DNA of 32,846 bases from the NCBI GenBank assembly GCA_903860935.1, contig CAIOSQ010000123.1:1-32846 (forward strand), written 5' to 3'. Origin of the DNA: an uncultured Rhodospirillales bacterium (lineage in GTDB: Bacteria; Pseudomonadota; Alphaproteobacteria; CACIAM-22H2). Shown one piece after another: positions 23,578 to 32,527 of this stretch. The notes beneath the pieces are model-generated. The model had not been told where the DNA came from. It saw only the letters and a list, made by a program, of their open reading frames with translations, and made no database searches. Both the position numbers and the translations under genes were made by a program. Numbering within the stretch: the first letter of the stretch is position 1; every line of letters begins with the position of its first letter.

Positions 23578-23730
23578 GCCAGGCCGGAGTTTACGCCGAG
23601 CCGCGTCCGCGCGGTGCCGCGATCTTGGCATCCGGCATCGTCCGTCGGAGTCACGCCTCGCGGCGACCTCATGCGGTGACCCCATGCGGCAACGGTTGAA
23701 AATCGCGCGGGGACGGGCATCTTCCAGCGC

Positions 23731-24351
23731 ATGGAAAACCTCCTCGCCGGCGTCTTCGCGCCGCTCACCGGTTTCGTCGAGACGCATGCCGTCTGGGCCG
23801 GGCCGATCGTCTTCGCGATCTGCTTCCTGGAATGCCTCGCGATCGTCAGCGCCTTCGTTCCCGCGACGCTGATGCTGATCGGGATCGGCAGCCTCGCCAC
23901 CGCCGGCGTGCTGGACCTCGCCACGCTCTGCGTTTGGGGCAGCGCCGGGGCCGGCTTCGGGTTCTGGGTCAGCTACGAGGGTGGTCGCCGGTATGCGCGC
24001 CAGATCGAGGCGCTGCCCTGGCTGGTGCGGCGGCCGGAATTGCTGGCGCGCGGCCACCGGTTCTTCGAGCGCTGGGGCACGATGGCGGTGTTCATCGGCC
24101 GTTTCGTCGGGCCGGCGCGCGTCGTGGTGCCGCTGCTGGCGGGCACCATGGGCGTCGATGCGCGGCGCTTCCACGTCGCCAACTGGGTCTCCGCCGTAGC
24201 CTGGGCGCCGCTGCTGCTGGCGCCGACGGCGATCGCCGCTGCGCTGGAACGCTGGATGGAGAGCATGCCGCCAGAGCATCGCAGCCTTGTCTCGCTTGCG
24301 ATCATCGCCGGCATCTTCTTCGCCTGGCGTGCCCTGCGGCGGCGCGACTGA
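23731..24351 (+). CDS. DedA/VTT-domain membrane protein
   Basis: The 206-residue inner-membrane protein shows the DedA signature: the early acidic segment CFLECLAIVSAFVPATLML, FGFWVSYEGGRRY, then FFERWGTMAVFIGRFVGPARVVVPLLAGTMGVDARRF. The FxxRxG...GRFxxPxR pattern is diagnostic. Family members are thought to act as lipid flippases or scramblases, for instance for undecaprenyl phosphate or phosphatidylethanolamine; the exact lipid is not indicated. Four or five helices are predicted, and the C terminus is Arg-rich. The GNAT gene follows after 13 bases, so the two are probably in one operon. It is divergent from the helicase gene. Confidence 0.87.
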   Translation: MENLLAGVFAPLTGFVETHAVWAGPIVFAICFLECLAIVSAFVPATLMLIGIGSLATAGVLDLATLCVWGSAGAGFGFWVSYEGGRRYARQIEALPWLVRRPELLARGHRFFERWGTMAVFIGRFVGPARVVVPLLAGTMGVDARRFHVANWVSAVAWAPLLLAPTAIAAALERWMESMPPEHRSLVSLAIIAGIFFAWRALRRRD

Positions 24352-24364
24352 GGCGGGGGCGGGC

Positions 24365-25141
24365 ATGGAGGAAGCGGCCGGACTGCTCGCGCGCGATCCG
24401 CTGCGCAACATCGTCCTGCTCAAGCATCTGCAGGCCTATCCGGGCCATACGCGCCTGCATCATGTCGCCGATGGGGCGCGCCATGGCTTTCTCGTGCTGC
24501 TGGAGGCCGGCGTCACGTCCTGGGACCGGGCGGCGTATCCCGCGGCGGCGTTCATCGTGCTGGTCTCCAGCGACGGGCCGGACCTGACCGGCGCCCTGCT
24601 CGCCCATGTGCCGCGCGGCACCGGTCTTGTCTTCAAGCTGAACGGCGAGGCGGATCGCGCGGCGGTGGCGCAAGCCTTCGCGCTCGAGCGGCGGATGCGG
24701 ATCCTGTCCTTCACCGCGCCGCCCGGGGATCTCGCGGACCTGGCCGCGGATCCGGACATCCGCGTCGGCGCGGATCCCGGGGCGGCGGCTTTCGCGATCT
24801 TCGCCGCGCAGGATCACGCGCGCAGCTGGCTGGCGCCGATGCTGGCCGACGGGCGCGCATTCGCCTGCGCCGCCGGGCCGGACCAGGCGCCGCACGCCGT
24901 CTGCTTCGCCTACGAGAACTGGCCCGGCGTCTGGGAGATCGGCGGCGTCTTCACGCCGGAGACCCAGCGCCGCCGCGGCCACGGCGCCCGCGTGGTGCGC
25001 GCCGCGCTGGGCGAACTTGGACGGCGCGGTCATTTTCCGCGCTACCAGGTTCATGAGCGCAACCACGCCTCGATCCGGCTCGCCGAATCGGCGGGGCTTC
25101 GCCCCTTCCTGCATCTGACCCACTACGTCCACGCGCCCTGA
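24365..25141 (+). CDS. GNAT-family N-acetyltransferase
   Basis: The 258-residue protein has a C-terminal acetyltransferase domain. The acetyl-CoA loop is seen in ETQRRRGHGARVVRAALGEL, which matches the Q/RxxGxG/A motif, and it is followed by YQVHERNHASIRLAESAGLRPF, the typical conserved ending of GNAT proteins. The N-terminal 130 residues form a less conserved region with RDPLRNIVLLKHLQAYPG, which is common in GNAT proteins with an additional N-terminal domain. The substrate is unknown. ATG 24365 has a G-rich sequence upstream. The gene converges with the SDR gene, 42 bases apart. Confidence 0.82.
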   Translation: MEEAAGLLARDPLRNIVLLKHLQAYPGHTRLHHVADGARHGFLVLLEAGVTSWDRAAYPAAAFIVLVSSDGPDLTGALLAHVPRGTGLVFKLNGEADRAAVAQAFALERRMRILSFTAPPGDLADLAADPDIRVGADPGAAAFAIFAAQDHARSWLAPMLADGRAFACAAGPDQAPHAVCFAYENWPGVWEIGGVFTPETQRRRGHGARVVRAALGELGRRGHFPRYQVHERNHASIRLAESAGLRPFLHLTHYVHAP

Positions 25142-25183
25142 ACGACGGCGGTCGTGGCGCGCATGGCCGCCGCCGCTCGGGGG

Positions 25184-26095
25184 TCAGGAGTATCCGCGTG
25201 CCGCCTTCGCATATTCCGGATTGCGGAACCGCTCGAACGTCACGTCGGTGTCGCGGTAGCCCGGCTGCGCCGGTTCGCCGAACGCCGCGACCAGCGCCGC
25301 ATGGCGTTCCTCGACATGTCCGCGATACTCCGGGTGGGGAATGACATACATCGCGTTCGTCGCCATCGCTCGCAGCACGGCCTCGCCGACGAACACGGGA
25401 TCCATGCGCTGCGCCTGTTCGATCCGCAGCGCCTCCGACCCCTGTGTCGCCAGCCCGTCGAAATCGCCGGGCAGGCTCGCCCGCACCGCGACCGAACTCG
25501 CGAAAAGATTGCTCCGCACCCCGCCAGGGCACAGCACGCTCACGCCGATCCCGGCCGGGGCCAGTTCAGCGCGCATCGCTTCCGACAGCCCGACCACGGC
25601 GTATTTCGACGCGCAATACGCAGCGAGCCCGCCTGGCGACATCAATCCGCCCGTGGAGGCGGTGTTGACGACATGGCCCCATCCGCCCCGTGCCAGCATC
25701 CGCGGCACGGTCGCGCGTGCGCCGAGGAAGGTCCCGGTGGCGTTGGTCTCGATCACCATCCGCCACAGCGCCTCCGGCATGTCGGCGACCCGGATCTCCC
25801 GGCCATCCGCATAGCGCCCCTGCGCGACGCCGGCGTTGTTGCAGAGGATCTCGACGCCGCCGAGCGCCGCTTCGACATTATCCAGTGCGCAGTCCCAGTC
25901 GGCGGCGCGCGTCACGTCCAGCTTCGTCGCCAGCCCCAGCCCGGGGAGGGACGCCGCGGCCCTCGCAAGCGCGGATTCGTCGATGTCGGCGATGGCCACA
26001 CGCAGCCCCGCCGCCACGAAGGCGCGCGCCATTCCCAGGCCGATCCCGCTCGCTCCACCGGTGATCAGCGCCACCCTGCCTGTCAGTTCGACCAT
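25184..26095 (-). CDS. SDR-family oxidoreductase (distal gene of PhyH operon)
   Basis: The 303-residue protein is a short-chain dehydrogenase/reductase: nucleotide-binding GGASGIG (near residue 14), IADID with an acidic residue after beta 2 that suggests NAD preference, CNNAGVA, catalytic Ser in NTASTGG and YCASKYAVV with catalytic Tyr and Lys. ATG 26095 is preceded by AGGAG at seven bases. It is the last of four minus-strand genes with an SDR, a ketopantoate-reductase-like enzyme and a PhyH dioxygenase. About 50 extra C-terminal residues (VIPHPEYRGHVEERHAAL) extend it beyond classical SDRs. The substrate is likely the product of the dioxygenase, but this is inferred. Confidence 0.9.
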   Translation of the reverse strand: MVELTGRVALITGGASGIGLGMARAFVAAGLRVAIADIDESALARAAASLPGLGLATKLDVTRAADWDCALDNVEAALGGVEILCNNAGVAQGRYADGREIRVADMPEALWRMVIETNATGTFLGARATVPRMLARGGWGHVVNTASTGGLMSPGGLAAYCASKYAVVGLSEAMRAELAPAGIGVSVLCPGGVRSNLFASSVAVRASLPGDFDGLATQGSEALRIEQAQRMDPVFVGEAVLRAMATNAMYVIPHPEYRGHVEERHAALVAAFGEPAQPGYRDTDVTFERFRNPEYAKAARGYS

Positions 26096-26123
26096 CTTCG
26101 GCTCCTGTCGTGCGGGCGCGCGG

Positions 26124-26990
26124 TCAGCGCGTGGCGTTGCGGTCGAAGACGGCGCCGCCGCGCGTCGTGAGATCCTTGGGCGCGGTGGCACGCTTGAGGA
26201 AGGCGCCGTCATGGGCGGCATCGGCGAAGCGCAGCCCCGCCGTGCGGATGGCGTCGTCGGGCACCTTGTCGAGCTTCGTGTAGCGCGGGTGGTGATGGTC
26301 GCGATACGGGTCGTTGCGCGCCGCGTTGTAGCAGCAAATCAACGTCCAGCGCCGGTCCGGGGAGCGGTTCTGGTCCGAGCGGTGCAGCGTGTTGCAGTGA
26401 AAGAACAGCCCGTCGCCGGGATCCATCTCGGCGTAGACCGTCTCCAGCCGCGCCCTGGCTTCCTCGACGCGGCTGAGATCGGCGCCGACCTGCTGGCCTT
26501 CGAGCAGGCCATGGTCGATGCGGCCCATGAGATGCGAACCGCGCAGCACCTGCAGGCAGCCATTGGCGCGCGTCGTGCGATCGAGCGCGATCATGCACGA
26601 GGCCATCAGCGGGAACAGACAGCCATTGTTGTACCAGTAGCCGTAATCCTGGTGCCATTCCCAGGCGCCACCGTCATAGGGCTCCTTGGCGGTCAGCTTC
26701 GAATGGTAGTGGTAGACCTCGCCGCCCAGCAGGTCCTCCATCGTGTCGACCATCCGCGCGCTGCGCGCCGCCATGCCGTAGACGCTGTCGCCGGGATGGT
26801 TCCACGTGACCATCCTGGTCGCCGCGCCCGTCGCGTCGTGGCGGTTGTAGACATGCGCGGCGATGGCCGGATCCTTTTCCATCGCCTCGCGCAGCAGCTG
26901 CGTCTCCCCGGCGTCGAACAGGCCGCGCGCGAGGACGTAGCCGTCACGCTCGAAATCGGCGCGCTGCGCCGGGGTGAGGACGCTGGTCAT
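26124..26990 (-). CDS. Phytanoyl-CoA dioxygenase (PhyH) family oxygenase
   Basis: The 288-residue protein belongs to the Fe(II)/2-oxoglutarate PhyH family. The facial triad is visible as H113-x-D115 in WEWHQDYGYWY and a distal His, likely H203 in TLHRSDQNRS (H198 in FFHCN is an alternative). The 2-oxoglutarate-binding Arg is probably in the SPDRRW segment. The early region FERDGYVLARGLFD is the typical start of PhyH proteins. It should hydroxylate a small organic substrate in the cytoplasm. ATG 26990 starts the family's N terminus. It lies in a four-gene operon with two SDRs and a reductase, a composition that fits a catabolic pathway for an unidentified compound. Confidence 0.88.
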   Translation of the reverse strand: MTSVLTPAQRADFERDGYVLARGLFDAGETQLLREAMEKDPAIAAHVYNRHDATGAATRMVTWNHPGDSVYGMAARSARMVDTMEDLLGGEVYHYHSKLTAKEPYDGGAWEWHQDYGYWYNNGCLFPLMASCMIALDRTTRANGCLQVLRGSHLMGRIDHGLLEGQQVGADLSRVEEARARLETVYAEMDPGDGLFFHCNTLHRSDQNRSPDRRWTLICCYNAARNDPYRDHHHPRYTKLDKVPDDAIRTAGLRFADAAHDGAFLKRATAPKDLTTRGGAVFDRNATR

Positions 26991-27019
26991 GCGATGAATC
27001 TCCCGTCCGGTCCTGCAGC

Positions 27020-28006
27020 TCACGCCGGCCGCTTCGTGCCGGCGGACTGCGCCTCGATGCGCGCGTAATCGTCCTCGGTATGGCCGCGCGCCAGCGTGGC
27101 CTTGTGCTCGACGCCCTTGAGCAGCGCGACGAGCGCGGCGTTGAACGGCGTCGGCACGCCGAGCTTCGCGCCCTCCTCGACGATCTTGCCGTTGAGCGCG
27201 TCGATCTCCGTGCGCTTGCCGGCGTGGATGTGCTGCAGCATCGACGGGCGGCTGAACTTGCTCCAGCAATGCGCCTTCACGGTCGTGCGGATGTCGGGGT
27301 CGGCGAGCGCCACGCCCTTGGCCGCGACGACCGCCAGCAGCTCGTCCATGATCCGGTCCTGGAAGGCGTCCATCGCGGGCAGCCGCGCGATCTCGCCCAG
27401 TCGCAGGCCGGTGGTCGCGCAGAGCGCGTTGATCGAGCAGTTGAGCGCGAATTTCGTCCAGATCAGCGACATGATGCCGGTATGCACGCGGGCCTCGAAG
27501 CCGGCCTTCGCGAGTTCGTCGCGCAGCGCCTCGACGCGCGGGCTGGTGCCGCCGTCGAGCTCGCCCACGGAGCTCATGCCCATATGGGTGAGTACGGCGT
27601 GGGCTGGCGCCTGCATGGCGGCCGAGCACATGCTGGAGCCCGCCGCGACGCGTGGCCTGCCCAGAACCTCGACCAGCGCCTCGACGTTGCCGAGCCCGTT
27701 CTGCATCGTGATCGCGAAGCCCGTGGGGCCGAGCGCGCGCGCCGCGGTCTCGGCCGCCGCGCGCGTGTTGTTGGTGTCGGTCCAGATCATCGCGAGGTCG
27801 GCGCCGAGCCCGTCCGGCGGGTTGGTCGTCGCCGGGATGCGGCAGACATGGGTGCCGCGTACGCCGTCGAGCGTCATGCCGGCCGCGTTGATCGCGTCGA
27901 CATTGTCGCTCCACGTGTCGACGAAGGTGACGTCGTGGCCGATGCGCGACAGCAGACAGCCATATGCGCCGCCCATGGCTCCGGCTCCGATGATGCAGAT
28001 CTTCAT
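27020..28006 (-). CDS. Ketopantoate reductase-family (PanE/ApbA-like) dehydrogenase
   Basis: The 328-residue protein has the N-terminal Rossmann motif [12 protein letters not shown], the NADPH loop MQNGLGN, and the C-terminal catalytic Lys in [18 protein letters not shown]. The ending [19 protein letters not shown] is the ketopantoate reductase signature SMxQDxxxGRxTEID with minor changes (HIH in place of the usual QD). PanE makes pantoate for CoA, but enzymes with this fold also act as general 2-keto or 3-oxo acid reductases. Because it sits in a catabolic-looking operon with a PhyH oxygenase and two SDRs, I favour a pathway enzyme over housekeeping PanE. The start MKICIIG is fixed by the Rossmann strand. 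Confidence 0.85.
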   Translation of the reverse strand: MKICIIGAGAMGGAYGCLLSRIGHDVTFVDTWSDNVDAINAAGMTLDGVRGTHVCRIPATTNPPDGLGADLAMIWTDTNNTRAAAETAARALGPTGFAITMQNGLGNVEALVEVLGRPRVAAGSSMCSAAMQAPAHAVLTHMGMSSVGELDGGTSPRVEALRDELAKAGFEARVHTGIMSLIWTKFALNCSINALCATTGLRLGEIARLPAMDAFQDRIMDELLAVVAAKGVALADPDIRTTVKAHCWSKFSRPSMLQHIHAGKRTEIDALNGKIVEEGAKLGVPTPFNAALVALLKGVEHKATLARGHTEDDYARIEAQSAGTKRPA

Positions 28007-28124
28007 TCTTCCCCTCCCGTCGCTGGGCGAGCCGCGCGCGGCCCGCGATATGCGCATCGTCGGCCCTTCGCGCGCGTCTGTCCAATGCGCGGCGCGAGGA
28101 CCGGCCCGGCTTCGCCGTCGGGAC

Positions 28125-28910
28125 TCAGGTCGGCGGCGCGCCCACCACCCATTGCTCGGCGTCGATCGTCGCGCCGGTCGTGACGCCCGACAGGTCGGCG
28201 AGCAGCCAGACCGCCAGCGCCGCCGTCTCCTCCGGGCGACCCAGCCTGCCGAAGGGCAACGCGGCGGCGGCGGCGTCGCGCCACGCCTCGCCCTTGCCGA
28301 GCAGCCGCGCCTGCTTGTCGTGTTCGGCCGGCGTGTCGGTCCAGCCCATGGCGATCGCGTTGACGCGGATGCGCGCGCGCAGATGGGCGTTGGCGGCATT
28401 GCGCGTGAGCGTGATCAGCGCGGCCTTCGACGCGCTGTAGATCGCCAGCGCCGGCGTCCCGCAATGCGCCTGAACCGAGGCGATGTTGACGATCGCGCCG
28501 CCGCGCCCCGTCTCCAGCATCGCCGCCACGGCGTGCTGCATCAGGAAGAAGGGCGCGCGCGCGTTGATCGCCATGATCGCGTCCCATTGCGCCGCGGTGC
28601 CGCCGATCAGCCCGGCCTCGGTCGTCACGCCAGCTGCGTTGACGAGCCCGTCGATGCGTCCGAAGCGCGCGCGGGTCGCCGCGACGATGGCGGCCGGCGC
28701 GTCCGGGTCGGCGAGATCGCCGGCGACGAAGAGGGTCGGCACGCCGCGCGCTTCCAGCGCCGCCGCGACCGCCGCGCCGCGCGCTGGGTCGCGCCCGGTG
28801 ATGGCGATGCCCGCTGCCGCGCTGTCCGCGCAGGCCCGCGCGATCGCCTCGCCCAGCCCCTGGGTTCCGCCGGTGACGAGGATCACCTTGCCGTCGAGCC
28901 TGATCTCCAT
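28125..28910 (-). CDS. SDR-family oxidoreductase (first gene of PhyH operon)
   Basis: The 261-residue classical SDR carries VTGGTQGLG at residues 13-21, VNAAGVT, catalytic Ser in NIASVQ and YSASKAALI with the Tyr-Lys pair. ITGRDP after beta 2 (Arg following the Gly-rich turn) suggests NADP preference, opposite to the distal SDR. ATG 28910 has GGAGGA seven bases upstream. It is the promoter-proximal gene of a minus-strand operon and is divergent from lysS. The 192-base region between them contains a perfect 20-base inverted repeat and a tandem repeat that may regulate either gene. Confidence 0.92.
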   Translation of the reverse strand: MEIRLDGKVILVTGGTQGLGEAIARACADSAAAGIAITGRDPARGAAVAAALEARGVPTLFVAGDLADPDAPAAIVAATRARFGRIDGLVNAAGVTTEAGLIGGTAAQWDAIMAINARAPFFLMQHAVAAMLETGRGGAIVNIASVQAHCGTPALAIYSASKAALITLTRNAANAHLRARIRVNAIAMGWTDTPAEHDKQARLLGKGEAWRDAAAAALPFGRLGRPEETAALAVWLLADLSGVTTGATIDAEQWVVGAPPT

Positions 28911-28937
28911 CGCCGCGTCCTCCTGCCTCGTTCGAAC

Positions 28938-28973
28938 GGGGAAAAACCGATCCAGGGAAAAAACCCGATCCAG
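28938..28973. repeat. Two-copy tandem repeat, GGGAAAAACCGATCCA type
   Basis: Two near-identical units of about 18 bases, 28938-28954 and 28955-28973, each read G-run, A-run, C-run, GATCCA. They lie 28 bases upstream of the SDR ATG (minus strand). The second copy runs into the left arm of the long inverted repeat. Confidence 0.7.
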
Positions 28974-29040
28974 AGTACTATTTGCCTTGAAAAGTCATGT
29001 CCGTGGCAACCGTTCGCCACGCAAATAGTACTCTGGATCG
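28966..29040. repeat. Perfect 20-base inverted repeat with 35-base spacer
   Basis: The left arm CGATCCAGAGTACTATTTGC is at 28966-28985. The right arm at 29021-29040 is its exact reverse complement. The AT-richer arms contrast with the surrounding DNA. The element sits in the promoter region of the SDR operon and lysS, so it may be a paired operator or a hairpin. A miniature mobile-element relic is another possibility. Confidence 0.85.
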
Positions 29041-29102
29041 AGTGTTTCCCGGCCGGCCGGAGATTGACGCTGCGCGTGGCGTCCCGTATTCCCGCCGGTA
29101 TC

Positions 29103-30743
29103 ATGAGCATACCGATGATGTCGCCGGACGGACCCGGCATCCGCATTGCGGCCGATCGCGGCCGGGCCTGGCCGTTCGAGGAAGCGCGCAAGCTGGTCGC
29201 GCGCTTCGCCAAGGCGCCGCCCGCCAAGGGCCATGTGCTGTTCGAGACCGGCTACGGCCCGTCGGGCCTGCCGCATATCGGCACCTTCGGCGAGGTCGTG
29301 CGCACGACCATGGTGCGCAACGCGTTTCGTGCCATGTCCGACCTGCCGACGCGGCTCGTGGCCTTCTCCGACGACATGGACGGGCTGCGCAAGGTGCCCG
29401 ACAACCTGCCGAACCAGGAGATGCTGGCCCAGCATATCGGCCGGCCACTGACCTCGATCCCCGATCCCTTCGGCACGCATCCAAGCTTCGGCCAGCACAA
29501 CAACGCGCGGCTGCGGTCCTTCCTCGATTCCTTCGGCTTCGACTACGAGTTCGTGTCGTCGACCGAGATGTACCGCTCGGGCCGCTTCGACGCGACGCTG
29601 GTGGCGATGCTGAACCGCTACGAGGCGGTACGGAACGTCATCCTGCCGACGCTGGGGACGGAGCGCCGCGCGACCTATTCGCCGTTCCTGCCGATCTCGC
29701 CGAAGACCAACCGCGTGCTTCAGGTGCCCATCCTCGAGGTGCGGCTCGATGCCAACAGCGTCGTATTCCGCGACGAGGATGGCGTGTTGACCGAGGTGCC
29801 GGTGACTGGCGGCCATTGCAAGCTGCAATGGAAGGCGGATTGGGCGATGCGCTGGCTCGCGCTCGGCGTCGATTACGAGATGGCGGGCAAGGACCTGATC
29901 GATTCGGTGAAGCTGTCCGGGCAGATCTGCCGCGTGATGGGTGGCCAGCCGCCGGAGGGCTTCAACTACGAGCTTTTCCTCGATGCGCAGGGCGAGAAGA
30001 TCTCGAAGTCGCGCGGCAACGGCCTGTCGGTCGAGGAATGGCTGCGCTACGGGCCGCCGGAAAGCCTGGGGCTGTTCATGTTCAACCAGCCCAAGGCCGC
30101 CAAGCGCCTGCATTTCGACGTCATCCCGCGTCAGGTCGACGATTATCTCGGCCATGTCGCGAAGTATCCGGAACAGGCGGGGCCGGATGGCGATCCTGCG
30201 GCGAAGGCCGGTCAGCGCCTCGACAATCCCGCCTGGCACGTCCATGCCGGGCATCCGCCGGCGCCGGAGCGCGACGGCTTGCCCTTCAGCATCCTCATGA
30301 ACCTGGTCGGCGTCGCGAACACCGAGGACCCGGCGATGCTCTGGGGCTTCATCACGCGCTACGCGCCCAACGCCAGCCCCGCGACCTGCCCGATGCTCGA
30401 CCGGCTGGTGCGCTACGCGATCGCCTATTTCCGCGACTTCGTGAAGCCCGCGCGGCGCTTCCGCGCGCCGACCGAGGCGGAGCGCGCGGCGCTCGCCGAT
30501 CTCGTCGCGACGCTGGAGCGTCTGCCCGCCGGTGCCGATTCCGAGGCGATCCAGTTCGACCTCTACGAGGCCGGCAAGCGCCATGGCTACGCCGCCGACC
30601 TGCGCGGCTGGTTCAAGATCCTCTATGAACTGCTCTTCGGCACCGAGCAGGGCCCGCGCATGGGCAGCTTCGTGGCGCTCTACGGCGTCGCGGAGACCAT
30701 CGCGCTGCTGCGCCGTGCCGAGGCCGGCGACCTCGCGCGCTGA
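29103..30743 (+). CDS. lysS: Class I lysyl-tRNA synthetase
   Basis: The 546-residue enzyme charges tRNA-Lys. It is the class I form found in archaea and most alphaproteobacteria, unrelated to the class II enzyme of E. coli. The HIGH motif appears as PHIG at 57-60 and the KMSKS motif as KISKS at 299-303. Between them are [14 protein letters not shown] and [29 protein letters not shown], typical of this class. The C-terminal helical part follows with MNLVGVAN and [15 protein letters not shown] 29103 starts [10 protein letters not shown]; two further Mets within six residues leave the exact start open. The gene stands alone, convergent with the aminotransferase gene. Confidence 0.95.
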   Translation: MSIPMMSPDGPGIRIAADRGRAWPFEEARKLVARFAKAPPAKGHVLFETGYGPSGLPHIGTFGEVVRTTMVRNAFRAMSDLPTRLVAFSDDMDGLRKVPDNLPNQEMLAQHIGRPLTSIPDPFGTHPSFGQHNNARLRSFLDSFGFDYEFVSSTEMYRSGRFDATLVAMLNRYEAVRNVILPTLGTERRATYSPFLPISPKTNRVLQVPILEVRLDANSVVFRDEDGVLTEVPVTGGHCKLQWKADWAMRWLALGVDYEMAGKDLIDSVKLSGQICRVMGGQPPEGFNYELFLDAQGEKISKSRGNGLSVEEWLRYGPPESLGLFMFNQPKAAKRLHFDVIPRQVDDYLGHVAKYPEQAGPDGDPAAKAGQRLDNPAWHVHAGHPPAPERDGLPFSILMNLVGVANTEDPAMLWGFITRYAPNASPATCPMLDRLVRYAIAYFRDFVKPARRFRAPTEAERAALADLVATLERLPAGADSEAIQFDLYEAGKRHGYAADLRGWFKILYELLFGTEQGPRMGSFVALYGVAETIALLRRAEAGDLAR

Positions 30744-30765
30744 AGCCGCTCAGCCGCTCAGCCGC

Positions 30766-31632
30766 TCAGCCGCCGCGCGGGCGGCGGTTCGCGGCGGCGT
30801 AGTCCTGGTAGAGGCTCCAGGCCTGCGCACCCACTGGCCCGGCCGGCAGGTCGCGGTCCTCGAATTTGCGGCAGAAGCGGATCTTCGCGTAGTTGCCGGT
30901 GGAGAAGATCTCGTCGGCGGCATGCAGGTCGTCGACGGTGATCGTGCGTTCCTGCACCTCGCGGCCGGCCGCGCGCAGCAGCGCGATGGTGCGCTGGCGG
31001 GTGATGCCGTTCAGGAAGCAGCGATTGGCGACCGGCGTCGAGACGATCCCGTCCCTGGCCATGAACAGGTTGGCGGCCATGAATTCGGCGACGTTGCCGT
31101 TCATGTCGAGCACGACGCCCGCGTCGAAACCGCGCGCGCGCGCCTCCAGATGGATGAGCCCGACCTGGGCGTAGAGACCCGAGGCCTTGGCCTCGGTGGG
31201 CATCGTCTCCGGCGTCGGGCGGCGGCGCTGCGCCACGCAGGCGGTGAAGCCGGTCGCGGCGGGCAGCTTGGCCTCTTCGATGTAGAGGGCGAAGCGCGTC
31301 GTCTCCGGCGCGGGCGCCAGCGGCCCGTCCTCGGCCCAGAACATCGGTCGCACATAGAGTTCGGCGTCGTCGTCGAAATGGTCGGCGCCCTGCCAGGCGA
31401 GGCGCTCGATCGTCGGGCCGTCCAGCTGCGGCGCGAGGCCGATGCGCCGCGCCGAGACGACGGCGCGCGCGCAATGAAGATCGAGATCGGGACCCATGCG
31501 GCCATAGATCCGCCCGCCGTCGAACACCATGGACCCGAGCCAGGCGCCATGGGTGTTGGCGGTCATGATCGGCGTCTTGCCGTCCATCCAGGTGCCGCCG
31601 AAATGGACGACGGATTTGCCGCCTGATTGCAT
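30766..31632 (-). CDS. Class IV aminotransferase (branched-chain amino acid type)
   Basis: The 288-residue PLP enzyme has the class IV fold: THGAWLGSMVFDGGRIY near the N terminus, the PLP Lys in TEAKASGLYAQ, the motif LDMNGNVAEFMAANLFMARDG that matches IlvE's substrate and PLP region, and LNGITRQRTIALLRAAGREV. It should transaminate branched-chain keto acids or a related substrate. A D-amino-acid aminotransferase or ADC lyase role cannot be excluded. ATG 31632 has AAGG upstream. It follows pheA by 40 bases on the same strand, so a kdsB-pheA-aminotransferase unit is likely, which may place the enzyme near phenylalanine formation. Confidence 0.87.
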   Translation of the reverse strand: MQSGGKSVVHFGGTWMDGKTPIMTANTHGAWLGSMVFDGGRIYGRMGPDLDLHCARAVVSARRIGLAPQLDGPTIERLAWQGADHFDDDAELYVRPMFWAEDGPLAPAPETTRFALYIEEAKLPAATGFTACVAQRRRPTPETMPTEAKASGLYAQVGLIHLEARARGFDAGVVLDMNGNVAEFMAANLFMARDGIVSTPVANRCFLNGITRQRTIALLRAAGREVQERTITVDDLHAADEIFSTGNYAKIRFCRKFEDRDLPAGPVGAQAWSLYQDYAAANRRPRGG

Positions 31633-31672
31633 GGTTGGACCTTTCTGAACGCGGGGCTGAACGCGGGTCGGA

Positions 31673-32527
31673 TCAGCGCTGGCGGGCGCGGAAGGGATGG
31701 GCGGGATAGACGCCGAGGATCCGCAGTTCCTTGGCGAAGAAACGCAACTCCTCGAGCGCGAGCTCGAGATTGCGGTCCGCCGGATGACCCTCGACATCGA
31801 CGTAGAACTGGGTCGCGGTGAAAATCCCGCCGACCATGTAGCTCTCGAGCTTGGTCATGTTGACGCCGTTGGTGGCGAATCCGCCGAGCGCCTTGTAGAG
31901 CGCGGCGGGAACGTTGCGCACCTGGAAGACGAAGGTGGTGATCGTCCGGCCGCGCCCCGGCTTCGGCACGGACGGCGTGCGCGAGAGCAGCAGCATGCGC
32001 GTGGTGTTGCCGGGATTGTCCTCGATGTTGGCGGCCAGCGTCTTGAGCCCGTAGATCTTGCCGGCCAGCGACGAGGCGATTGCCGCGCGCGTGCGGTCGC
32101 CGCTCGTCGCGATCTCGGCGGCGGAGCCCGCGGTGTCGGCGCCGACGACGCGGCGCAGGCCAAAGCGCCGCGTGGCGCCACGGCACTGGTCGAGCGCCTG
32201 GACATGGCTCTGCACCGTGCGGATGGTCTCCAGCGTGGCGCCTTTGACCGCGAGCAATTGATGGCGCACCGGCTGGAACCACTCGCCGACGATATGCAGG
32301 CCGGCCTCGGGCATGAGGTGATGGGCGTCGGCGACGCGGCCGGCGGTCGAGTTCTCGATCGGGATCATGGCCAGCCGGGCGCGGCCCTTCTGTACCGCGG
32401 CGAAGGCCTCGTCGAAGCTGGCGCAGGGAAGCGTCTCGAGCTCGGGGCAGGCGCTGCGGCAGGCGAGGTCCGAATAGGCCCCGGCCTCGCCCTGGAACGC
32501 GATCAGGGCGGGGGGCTTGGCGGTCAT
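31673..32527 (-). CDS. pheA: Prephenate dehydratase with C-terminal ACT domain
   Basis: The 284-residue protein converts prephenate to phenylpyruvate. The catalytic part has [28 protein letters not shown] and [11 protein letters not shown], which corresponds to the TRF motif with Met in place of Phe. The ACT domain at the C terminus includes [26 protein letters not shown], where allosteric Phe binds, and [12 protein letters not shown]. The LESYM form is common in alphaproteobacteria. No chorismate mutase domain is attached, unlike E. coli PheA. The start ATG overlaps the kdsB stop by ATGA, indicating translational coupling. Confidence 0.95.
   Translation of the reverse strand: MTAKPPALIAFQGEAGAYSDLACRSACPELETLPCASFDEAFAAVQKGRARLAMIPIENSTAGRVADAHHLMPEAGLHIVGEWFQPVRHQLLAVKGATLETIRTVQSHVQALDQCRGATRRFGLRRVVGADTAGSAAEIATSGDRTRAAIASSLAGKIYGLKTLAANIEDNPGNTTRMLLLSRTPSVPKPGRGRTITTFVFQVRNVPAALYKALGGFATNGVNMTKLESYMVGGIFTATQFYVDVEGHPADRNLELALEELRFFAKELRILGVYPAHPFRARQR

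Noticed and set aside
23578-24423. Upstream in-frame extension of the DinG-like helicase
   Set aside because: It runs antisense to the DedA gene and lacks any helicase motif; the family N terminus is at the ATG at 23577.
25142-25183. Possible terminator between GNAT and SDR genes
   Set aside because: Only a six-base CGGCGG/CCGCCG stem with a long loop can be drawn, which is expected by chance at this GC content.
27096-29102. Upstream in-frame extension of lysS to a protein of over 1200 residues
   Set aside because: The extension lies antisense to the ketopantoate-reductase-like and SDR genes and is low-complexity; class I LysRS normally has 520-550 residues, as given by the 29103 start.
30744-30767. 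Three tandem copies of AGCCGCTC between lysS and the aminotransferase gene
   Set aside because: A short slippage-type repeat between convergent stops, with no evident function.
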